Positions 36,301 to 48,300 of a DNA stretch of 64,000 bases are shown here, one piece after another. Under the pieces are notes generated by a model. It worked only from the letters and a program-made list of their open reading frames with translations. It did no database searches and was not told where the DNA came from. Each line of letters starts with the position of its first letter. Within the stretch, counting starts at the first letter, position 1. The translations under genes and the position numbers were made by a program. The stretch is from Asterias rubens (Eukaryota; Echinodermata; Asteroidea; Forcipulatida; Asteriidae), in contig NC_047064.1 of the NCBI RefSeq assembly GCF_902459465.1, positions 10,070,476 to 10,134,475 on the forward strand. The letters run 5' to 3'.

Positions 36301-39300
36301 AGCACCTTGTAAACCATTGCTATGTGAAAGGAATTGGTCTCAAAACTAGAATGTTGTCCTACATATCATGCAGGAAAATATTGTATGTTAAAGCGCCTTG
36401 AGTGCCACTGAGTGACGGATATGCATGCTATAAAAGTAGCCACTATTATTATTATTATTAACTGAGAGCATGCTAGCTAGGATTGATGGCAAGCAGTCTA
36501 TCGCATCAAGTCCTGGTGGTGTCAAAGTGTGACATTTTGGTTCTGGTCTTGATACGTGTCCTTGATTTTAAAGCCATTGGACCCTTTCGGTACAGAAAAA
36601 AAACAAAAAAAGTTCACAGATTTACAAATAATTTACAGGGTTTACAGAAGGTAATGGTGAAAGACTTCTCTTGAAATATTAGTCCATGAATTGCTTTACT
36701 TTTTGAGAAAACGGTAAAACAAAATATATATGTCATGACACGGCGAAACGCGCGGAAACAAGAGTGGGTTTTCCTGTTATTTTCTCCCGACTCCGATGAC
36801 CGATTGAGCCTAAATTTTCACAGGTTTGTTGTTTTGTATATAAGTTGTGACACACGAAGTGTGTGACTTGGACAATACTGTTTACCGAAAGTGTATAGTG
36901 GCTTTAAGCAAGATACTTATATTCATAATTGCTTCATACTTCTGATGGTGGCTGGTGCGTAGAGTCATCTTCTCCCACCTGTATGTGACCCTGGTTCGAT
37001 TCGCATTCCAGGCTAGGGCCATATGTAAACAAAAATGTGTGTTCGTATGAGGGTATTTCTTCAACCCCTCAGTTTTCCTGCCTCCGGAAAGATCAAACAC
37101 TTTGGATATCTTTCTGTGCTCCGTAGCTATTGGTACCGTGTGGTTGGCTGCCAAAGGGGTTTTCCTGCAACTTCCTTCCTTTGGAGGTAGTGTTGTGAAG
37201 GTCTATGATGGCAAAGAAACAATATCACACCTTGTATGACTATAATGTGTGCCTTGCCCAGTCTATCGACTCCAAAGAAGACTAAAAGCAAGTTGCATTT
37301 ATAGACTTGCTTCCAAGTCTTTGATCGTGGCTTTTTAGTCGTCCTGATAGCCGCTTCAAACAGCGCCCCCTTGTGATCAACCTTCATCATTTAGATTGCG
37401 AGTTAGGGGGCGTGATAGCTAATAATGTTGGGGCGTTTTTCGTGGCTGAGATGCAGAAGAATATTATTATTATTATTATTATTATTATTTATTCGGCATA
37501 AAAACACAAACAAAGAACAAACATAACCATGATTTAAGACTTGAATCAAGTCCAGTTGCATTATGGAAGTGATGCTTGAAGCTTTGTATGGTTTGAAGTA
37601 TGAGAATAAACTATAAATATTAGTAAACTTGTGGCTACAACCAAGCAATAATTTTCTTTTGAAGTAATGTGGTGACAAATATGTGGTGAAAAAAATTGGA
37701 GTTGTAAACAAGCCCTGGTGTATAAAGGAAACCCCCGATGGAGATGAATGATAAGCCTGACTTCCTTTTTGGAACCAATTTAGAGTGTAGGATGTAGGAG
37801 GGTAATTCCACATTTGAGACATTTCCTGAAATTACTTTTTCAAGTCAACCTCCTTACGTTGATTCGAAGTACAGGGTCGTCATGAAATTAGGGAATAACA
37901 GTGCAAGTACCCGGTCTTCACTGCGTGGTAATGACCGGGTTGGTGGCTGGCGCTGTTAACGGACCGAGCCGGAGGCGAGGTCCGTTAACAGCGGTTTAGT
38001 GCAAAAAATTGTTTGGTGCAAAAAAGACCTTAACAGGCAAAAAATGAATTGTGTCAAAAATTGAAATGAGTAAAAACTGGCACAAAGTTTGAAAGAGTGG
38101 AAAGCAACCTAAATTTAAACAACCTAATCATTTTTGTTTGCAAACTACCTACAACTAAAACAAACACAAACTGAGCCTAACTAGTTTAAAACAAAAAGAC
38201 ATCTGCAAACACTATACATAAAATGCTAAAAAATACTAGCATACAATTGAGACATTTTTTAAATAGCTACAATTCAAGATTTAAAAAGATGACAATGTTC
38301 CAAAGAACAGACCTCCTTGTAGGCTGTGACAAAAAAAATTGCATTCAGGCTGGTAACTTTGTAAAAACAGCCAAATGAATGGATTTTGTAAAAACGCAAA
38401 TGGGCAATTCCAAGCAAACATGGACAGGACACCAAAAAATCAAGTTTTTGTCACAACTTTCTTTCCACTTAGGAGTTATAGCTAACATATGCAACCAATT
38501 TATTTTTAGTTGTTGACAAGGAATGAACCCAAATTGTCCAAATAAGAACTCAGCTTGGGCTCCAGGTAGGCGTGGCTACATTGTCTGGAAAACTGTAATG
38601 CGACTGACTGTAATGCGACTGACCATGGTTTTGCCATGTATACCTAAAAGTTCAAGTTGCTGACCATTTATAAGTATCCTGTTGGATACTCATGTATAAG
38701 AGTTGTGTGTTACATATAGTAGCACTTTCGCAAGCTTTTTGATATAGGACATTTTCAAATTGTGACAAGTGTGTATTTTCCCATGTCCTTTTTGTGTAAT
38801 GCGACTGACCGCTTTTTACAACGTTATAACATCCAGACTGCAAAGCCCACTACATTTCTAATATCATCACTTCAAAGCCTTTGGTGTCAAGTACAAATCA
38901 GTCTTTAAACTTAGTGGAAAGAATATCTCACATAGAACTTCTAGCACCAAGATCGATAAATGACACTGAAAAGTGTAATGCGACTGACCATGGAATTGCC
39001 CAACTGCTTATTACAAGACAACAATACTTTTATTGATCAGACTTCACCTTTTTTTAAACAGAATGATAGTTGAAATGACAGTCTACTGCGATCCAACATT
39101 CTACGGGCCAGCCTGCACCGTGCAGTGCACCCCACACGACAGTGATGCCCAGGGTCACTACACATGTCATAGTTCGACCGGAGCCAAGATTTGTAACCCG
39201 GGTTATGCTGGAAGTGTATGTAAAACCAACATCAACGAATGTGCCTCGAATCCTTGCCTGAGCGGAGACTGTGTTGATGGTATTAATGGATTCCAGTGTA

Positions 39301-42300
39301 TCTGCAGCGAAGGGTTTACGGGTAAGATTTATAGGTGCAAACCTAGACTTAGTCTTAAAGTGGAACTTTTGGGACGCTAGGTGGCAGCAGACTTACCCGG
39401 TAAATCCATTCTTCTCAGTAATGCGCATATGCTCCTCAGAACTCCTTTTGGAAATTTACCAGGTTAGTCTGCTGCCACCTGTCATTCAAAGTTTGTGATT
39501 GATTACGCAGGAAAGAAAGATCTACAAGTGCATTGTAGGTTATAACTGGGATGTTGTTGTTTTTTTGGTGGTAGGGGGGGGGGGAGGTTAATTTGAGAAG
39601 CATTACTGACAGTAACATCTCTCAGATTGTGTATTCCTGCTTGGACATTTTCGCTCTGGATTCTTTGCGAATGAAACTTTCACAGGTTAGTTATACATCT
39701 GCCTTTATATAGGATTAAAAGGTTCACCTTCCCTAACCATCACTGATTAAAAGCACTGGACAAATAATTGTTGTCATAAAAACTTGCCTGGTACGAGTAA
39801 TGGAGAGCTGTTGAAAGTATAACACATTGTGAGAAAGGGCTCCTTCTGAAGTAACGTAGTTTTTGAGAAAAAGGTAATTTCTTTTGGTCTGATAAGCCTT
39901 TTTTACACTTCTAAAGGCACACAAATTTATGAAACAATGGTGTTTCTTATTTCATTATTTTCTTGCAACTTCGATGACCAATCAAGTCAAATTTTTCACA
40001 GAGTTGCTATTTTATATGCTTATGTTAGAATACACCGAGTTAAAGGCAGTGGACACTATTGGTAATTATTCAAAATAATTATTGGCATAAAACCTTTCTT
40101 GGTGACGAGTAATGGGGAGAGGTTGATGGTATAAAACATTGTGAGAAACGGCTCCCTCTGAAGTGCCATAGTTTTCAAGAAAGAAGTAATTTTCCGTGAA
40201 TTTGATTTCGAGACCTCAAGTTTAGAACTTGAGGTCTCGAAATCAACCATCTAAAGGCACACAACTTCGTGTGACAAGGTTTTTTTTCTTTAATTATTAT
40301 CTCGCAAGTTCGGTGACCGATTGAGCTCAAATTTTCACAGGTTTGTTATTTTATGCATATGTTGAGATACACCAACTGTGAAGGCTAGTCTTTGACAATT
40401 ACCAATAGTGTCCACTGCCTTTAAAATACTGGTCTTTGACAATAACAGAAGGTTTCTATATGCCTTTAAACCATCACTGATAACTTAAAGTGTAATGACA
40501 TGTCTAAGTTGTGGTTTGTTGGACTTGATCTCAACAGGGCGTTTGTGTGACACGGATATTGACGAGTGTTCCAGCTCTCCGTGTTTAAATTCAGGATCAT
40601 GCACGGATCAGCCTGGTGGTTATGTATGCAACTGCTCGATTGGATATGAAGGAACTCACTGTGAACTAGACATAAATGAATGCTCAAGCTCACCTTGCCT
40701 TTATGATGGGGTCTGCATGGATGAAGTTGGGCAATTTGTATGTCACTGCGCTCTGGGGTTCGCTGGCGAAAGGTGCGAGCTCGACGTTGACGAGTGTCTT
40801 TCGGTTCCTTGTGCAAACAACGCAACTTGCGAGCATGGCATCGGAAACTTCACCTGTGTTTGTTGGGAGGGTTTTGAGGGGAGCCTTTGTGAGGTTGGTG
40901 TAGATGAGTGTGCGAGCGACCCATGTTTTAACGGAGCTACGTGCTCAGATTTGGTGAATCGGTTTCAGTGTAGTTGCAGGGCTGGCTATTCGGGGGTGAG
41001 GTGTGACGTTAACATTGACGACTGTGCGGAGCAACCGTGTCGGCACGCTGGTACTTGCGTAGATGGTGTTGACTCATTCCAGTGTGTTTGTGCCTTAGGG
41101 TATGAAGGTGAATTGTGTGATGTTGACATTGATGACTGCTCTGGATCACCCTGTGAGAACAACGGCACATGCATTGATGGAGTTGGTAGCTTTAACTGCT
41201 CATGCGTGGAAGGGTTTATTGGACAGAGGTGCCAGGAGGAAGTCGATGCTTGCTTGAGTGCTCCCTGTCGGAACGCAGCCTCCTGTACAAGCACGAGAGG
41301 ACACTTCCATTGTGGATGCCTCGATGGGTATACAGGTATTTATTGTGAAGAAAACATAGACGAGTGTCGTGCTCAGCCTTGCTTCAACGATGCCATTTGT
41401 GTCGATGGAATCGCCAGCTTTACATGTTTGTGTCTTGCTGGATTCTCGGGTACTGATTGTGGTATGGATGTGGATGATTGTGTTGCAAACCCTTGTCTAA
41501 ATGGTGCAGTCTGTACTGACCTGGTGAACGGGATCTTCTGCAACTGTTTGGATGGTTATGCTGGTCAGATGTGCGAGATCGATCTTGATGAATGTCAGAG
41601 CCAGCCTTGTTTAAACGGTGGCAGCTGCCTCGATGGCGTTGGTCTGTTTCAGTGTACCTGCCTAACAGGCTTCATTGGTTCCACATGCGAGACCGATGTG
41701 AATGAATGCGAGAGCGATCCGTGCCAGAACAACTCAACTTGTGAAGATTCTCCCGCACATTTTGTCTGCACTTGTGCTCTGGGTTTTGAAGGGGTGCAGT
41801 GCGAGTCTGAAATAAATGAATGTGCCACTCAGCCTTGCCGTAGTGGGGCAACCTGTACTGATAACATTGGGAATTTTACTTGTACCTGCCCAGCTGGCTA
41901 TGATGGTCGTCGCTGTGAAACTGATGTGGATGAGTGCAAAAGCTCGCCTTGCCAAAACGGCGCAACTTGTACGAACGTCCCAGGTAGTTTTGAGTGTCTT
42001 TGTGTGGCTGGATTCCAAGGAACGTCTTGCCAGGTCGACACCGATGAATGTGAAAGTCAACCCTGCTTGAATGGTGCAAGTTGCATTGATCTTGTTAACG
42101 GTTACCAGTGTACGTGCACCTTGGGCTATGGTGGTAGTCTCTGCGAAACCAACATTGATGAATGCTCAAGTATGCCTTGCCACAACGGCGCAACTTGTGT
42201 GGATGGATTAAACGTCTTTGAGTGTACGTGTTTGAAAGGTTTCAGTGGTAATACGTGTCAAACAAATATAGATGACTGTCTAAGCCTGCCTTGTATGCAC

Positions 42301-45300
42301 GGAGGAACTTGCTTTGACCTGGTCGACAGCTACCAGTGCGGATGTAGACTTGGATTCGTCGGTTTAGATTGTGAGACGAGTGCAGATGACTGCGGTCACC
42401 AACCCTGTATGCATAATGCAACGTGTGTCGATGGATTGAACGAGTATCACTGCTCATGCTTTGAAGGCTACACAGGAGTCAACTGCGAGTTGAATATTAA
42501 TGAATGTGAGAGTCAGCCTTGTTTGAATGATGGTTTGTGTGACGATGGGGTGAATGGGTTCCACTGTGTCTGTGCCGGTGGCTTCAAGGGAGTTCTCTGT
42601 GAGGAGAATGTTGATGAATGTTTGAGTGGTCCATGTCAGCATGGAGGGTTTTGTGTTGATGGGATCAACGACTTCTCGTGCATATGCCCTGTCGTGTTCG
42701 GTGGTGACAAATGTGAGATTCCACAACCATGTGCAAGCACACCATGTATGGAAGGCTCGACATGCATGGAAACAGCAGATGGGTTTCTATGTACCTGTGT
42801 GGCAGGTTTCACCGGAACCTTATGCAACGTCCAGGTTGACGAATGTGCAAGTAGCCCGTGCGCAAACGGAGGTACCTGTTTGGACGAGACAAACGGATTC
42901 GTCTGTGTTTGCTCTGAGGCCTTCAAGGGTGTCACATGCCAGTTGGCAGCGCTTACCTGCGCAGAGTTGGAATGTCAGAATCAGGGTTCATGTATGGAGT
43001 CATCGAGTGATGGTCGACCTTATTGTCAGTGTCTGGACGGCACATCCGGTGAACACTGCCAGGTCAATGTGGACGAGTGTTTCAGCTCACCATGTTTGGA
43101 TGGTGCCACCTGCGTTGATCTGATTAATGGGTACAGGTGTCACAGCCCTGTCACGCCCCTACCCCATGGAGATGTCTGCCTAAGCTCACCATGTGGAGAG
43201 ACAGGAAGTTGTGTCGCTCTACCTGACGGATACAGGTATGATTTTTGTTTAGATTTAAAGGTTTGATAAGGTACTGACTGCAAACTTTAATAGAATTTTA
43301 AAAGGCTAGTCGACATTTGGTGAGCTTGTCCATAGTCATTTAGGCATTATAATTAAATTCATTCTGTAATACATAAAGGTTTTTCGCTGAATGAATTTTA
43401 AGCATCTGAAAGCACACAAATTTGTGCAGCAAGAGTATTTTTCTTTCATTATTCTCTTCCAACTTCGATGACCAATCATTATGTCTGGATACACCAAGTG
43501 AGAATACTGTCTACTGACAATTACCAACAAAGGTGTCCAGTGCCTTTATTTTATGCCATTTCATTTGACCTGTAACCAAACCAAACCACTGTCTTAGGAT
43601 ATACATTTGTTCTTTTCAGATGTGAAATCCAGAGCCGCATCAGGCTTTGCAGCTCTTCACCATGTGTCAACGGCACTTGTACTGAATCAACCAATCAGGA
43701 TTCATTTCATTGCTCATGTGACAGATTTATCACCGGGACGTTGTGTGACAAAGGTGAATAATGTTTCAATAGACCCATTGCATGTGTGTTACACGCTCAA
43801 AAAGCGCTCTCACTAGGGTAAAAAAAAGCGCCCTCACTGGAGGCAAATTATTGGACGATAGCTGCTCTTTGTGCCTGAAAACTTGCGTTTGCGTTATGCA
43901 AGGGGTCTATAATTGACTCATGCGAGAATTTCTGACAAATAATGCTGACAATTTATTAAGGCAATGGAGCATATTCTGGCATCTTTTAGGCCATACGATT
44001 TAAATGAAAAGATGCCTGGAAAATGACTTTAGTTGCGACCCCAATGGGTGTAAGAGAACTCTGGGGTTTTTCACCTAGGGTAATTGCTGAAGAAAGGGTA
44101 AGTTCGAAGTTGTGCTCTGCTGGATCTTATCTCATGTCTAAAGCAATACTTTTGTTCAAAAACTTGGGAAGAATTTCAAAAAATTGGTCTGCTCATCACA
44201 AACTGTAAGTTCAGAATGAATTTTCTTGTGACATACAGCCTTGTCATACCCCCAAGCTTTGTCACAAACAAATTCTAAACTTAAAACTGTAAGGATGTAT
44301 CATCAACTAGGAGCCTGGCTGTTGGAGCAGAATGCACTTCCTTCCAAACTTTTTAAGAAGCAAATATGTGACCGTCCACCACCAATGGGCTGTAAAGTCA
44401 CACTTGTATATTGCAGAGCCTATTAAATTGTTTGGGTTTTCAAGAAACTTTGAGAAATCTGAATAAAAAAATATGTGGCTTTGAGAAATCATAACTTCGT
44501 CAAGAAAAGTCTGATTTAAATGTGGATGGTATCATTTTGAAGCTGATATTACACACTCTCTCCAAAAATGCATTAAGCCCATAACAGTAAAAGTGTCAAC
44601 TTTACAGCCAATTGGTGGTGGATGGTCACATATGGTTAAGTGCCTTGCTCAGGGCACATGTCTCATGACCGGGATCGGAATCCACACTCTGTTGCTGACA
44701 TTATCAGAGAGGCACAAATTGTTTAAACTATTTGCTGTTACTTTGTTCGCAGTTGATGAACCCAAAGCTTCTTTCACCTTACAATTCAACGGACACCCTA
44801 CACAAACCGCAGTTATAGCCAAGCGTCTTCAGCGTGTGATGGAGAATCGACTCAAAGGCAGTGATCTTATTGGACCTGTGGATGTCACTATCATCTCCAT
44901 GAAGGAGTCTGTTTCACTTATCTCAGAGTAAGACCTATACTTTTTACATGAAATGGGAATTGTCTTAATATTGTCTTCACTTCAATCTTGATTCAATTGA
45001 ATCCAATTAAATTTTCAGTTTAAAAATAAAAGTGAAAGGTGTTTTCCTGGTGTGATCTTAAAACTTTCAAATTCAATACGTAATACTTTACTTACCTGTA
45101 GCTGCTTAGGACTGGGTGTCTCCCTTGGCCTCCTTGGAAAACTGTCCCCATTGAGGTCTATCTAGCTAAATGCTCTGCCTCGTCAAGTGGAATGTTGGCA
45201 TCATCCTGAATTTGCGCCTTCCCAGCGCAACCCAGGTCAAAATTCCAGTTGAACCTAGCTAACTGGGGTCAACTGGTTCAACTGGAAAGTGACCAAACTC

Positions 45301-48300
45301 GTCCATTTTCCATATTAACCAACTGGTTTGGACTAGGTTTAACTGTGTTCAACTAGGTTGAAATTATAAACCAGTTGGTTTCTGTCAATTTTCCTTATTA
45401 AACCAACTGGTTTTAACTGTGTTTAACTAGTTTATCAACTGGTTTCAACTAGTTCCAGTTAAACCCAGTTTAACTAGGTTCAACTGGAATTTCGACCTGG
45501 GAATGGTGGGCGTCCTCGTTGGCGTGGAGTGTTGAAGTCATTGTAGTAAATTAGGTTGGGTATAGCACGTAGTGTAGGCGGGCATTCTGATGACATGGCC
45601 AAACCAGTTCAGGTGACGTCTGGTCACTACATCTGCTATTGTTGTGTTCATCTGTTAATTGTTGCCTGCATATTTCTTGATTTCTCATTTTGTCTCTTAA
45701 TAAGATACCTAGTATGGAGCGGAGGCATCTCATCTCAAAGACTTCCAGTTTTTGGTTGGTGGACTTTTTGAGAGTCCGGGATTCAGAACCAAATTATTCA
45801 CAAATAACAGACACAATTCAATACATACTATACACACAATTTTATTTTTACATTCGTAATAGAAACTTTTAAAAAGCGATCATTTTATCCAAACTTTCCA
45901 TTGCTGATTATAAAGAGTAAAAACATGGAGATTGATTGGAATTGGTTACCTGTACTGTCTCCTTTCACAAGGGGATAATTTAACTAGTTTCTTTAGCCCA
46001 TTTTTCAATAACAAATCAGTATGTTTTACATAAGTGCCCTGGTCATTGGGCCAATAACATTCCTGTAATCTTTTGTATCTCCTGTGGAGTAAACATGCAG
46101 GCTCGGGCTGCTATGCACGGTGCTCCTAAAGGCTTTTCTCAAATCAATATCAACCTCTACCCTAGTCTTGGTTCAAGACTCTCCTGGATTTGTCACAACA
46201 GGGCGCGCTATCACCCCCAACGCGCTATCAACCACGAACCGCTATCACCCGAGTTCATTTATTTGAAATTAAAATGATGGGAATGTTGGCTTTAATAGAA
46301 AAGAGAAACTAATTCTTTCTTAACTCGCAATTTGGGGATGTTTTTTTTTGCAAATGGACGTGCGTGATAGCGGTTCGTGGTTGATAGCACATTGGGGGTG
46401 ATAGCGTGCTTTCTTGTTACAAATCCAGGAGAGTCCTGAACCAAGACTACCTCTACCCCTGCAGATACCCATGATATACCCATAAGTGAAGATAAGTAAT
46501 CATAGTAAAATATCTTGTTCAAGGACACAAGTGTCACGACCGGGATTCGAACCCTACACCCAGATGACTAAACCACCAGAACTTGAATTTGAAGCTCTAA
46601 ACCTCTCGGCCATGAGCACCCCATGACACAAAGTTACAATTGGTATAAAATACTTTTTATTGTCTAGTGCCCCGTATACCACAGTCACTTTCTACGCTAG
46701 CGTCAATGGCACCATTCAGTCCAACCAGCGGCTCCAGGATGTCTTTGAGAGTGCGTCATCACAGGACGTGGCGCTCTTGCTGTCTCCCTATCAGATATTT
46801 AAAGAACCTCCTATGAACGCAGAAAAGGTTCACTCGGAATCGGGCAAAGAGGATGAGGTAAGATCGGAAAATTTGCTTTGTGTATTAATTCAACCCTTTA
46901 GAAACCCTAACGACCACAAGCGCCTTGTACCAAAATGACCATAGCGGCCACTAACAGCTGCAAGGCTTGACCTACTTCCATTCACATAAAGAGTAAAGGT
47001 CATATGTCTGGATATGAAATTGTCAAATTGTTAACCAACTTCCCAAATTTTCTGTTTAAAAAATTTTACAGAAAATTAACAATTAGCAATGTCTGGGCAT
47101 TTTGTGTTGATTATACAGAAATCAGTCTCTACAGGGTTACTATGTAATATTGATTTATTATTTATTTAATATATCTGGACCTGAAGACCATCAGAGCACA
47201 CTAGTCGAAATGTTGAGTTGTTCGCCAAATGGTTCTTCTCAGAACCACCACAACTCGTAACGAGATGGTTACTTAAGAAACAACCAAACTAGTAGCTGGG
47301 AAACTGATTGGATGGGTTAAAGGCATTGGAACACTACTGGTACGTAATTACTCAAAATAGTTATCAGCAAAAAACCTCACTTCGTAATGAGTAATGGGGA
47401 GAGGTTGATAGTATAAAACATTGTGAAACGTAGTTTTCCAGAAAGAAGTAATTTTCCACGAATTTGATTTCGAGACCTCAAGTTTAGAATTTGAGGTCTC
47501 GAAATCAAGCATTTAAAAGCACACAACTTTGTGTAAAAAGGTTTTTTTTTTTTTCTTTCATAGTTATCTCGCAACTCCCACGACCAATCAATCTCAAATT
47601 TTCACAGGTTTGTTATTTTATGCATACGTTGAGATACACCAAGTGAGAAGACCGGTCTTTGACAATTACCAACAGTGTCCAATGCCTTTAAATCAATATC
47701 AGGGAGTACAAAGACAAATTGACTGGAGCAGGATTTGAACCTGTGACCTGTTTATGTACCAACTAGATTTACGTTGACGAGCGTTTCCCAATGTTACCAT
47801 ATATGGGTAGGGGGGGGGCAATAAGAATTGATTCAGTCTAAGATGCAGATAGCCAGGGATTACGCCTTATTTGAATTGCAGTGCTAACACACATCGGTGT
47901 ATGGGTAAAAAACCAAAATTAATATTCTTTATCCCCGATGCAAATTTAACATCTATTATATCGTTGCGGTACCCGCTGCCAAAACACAGGATTCGAACTG
48001 CCTCTAGCTGCCGGGCGATCTCGGTAGTCTAGTTGGTAAGACACTGCTCTAGAATTGCAAGGGTCGTGGGTTCGAATCCCACCCGAGTAACATGCCTGTG
48101 ATATTTTTTCACAGGACTCGGGAAAGTACTGAGTATACAGTGCTAACACACATCGGTGTATGGGTAAAAACCAAAATTAATATTATTTGAATTGATTTGA
48201 ATTTTCAATACAATTCAATACTAATACAGAATGTTTTAAGAAGGGGATGGGGTATAGAGTACTTGTATAAGATCTTTGTTGTGATTATGTCTAGAGAACA

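Noticed and set aside
40495..40537. ATG 40495 as a start for the EGF protein
   Set aside because: A good splice acceptor ends at 40537 and the upstream exon supplies the other half of the split EGF and the DSL domain; the codons before 40538 are intronic.
40466..42935. Several minus-strand and alternate-frame open frames of 70-165 codons
   Set aside because: They are shadows of the EGF exon; the + frame has regular EGF cysteines and the others do not.
48020..48092. A true tRNA gene
   Set aside because: The cloverleaf is imperfect, the same segment with the same leader and tail recurs at 35635-35850, and no terminator T-run follows. It is the head of a SINE.
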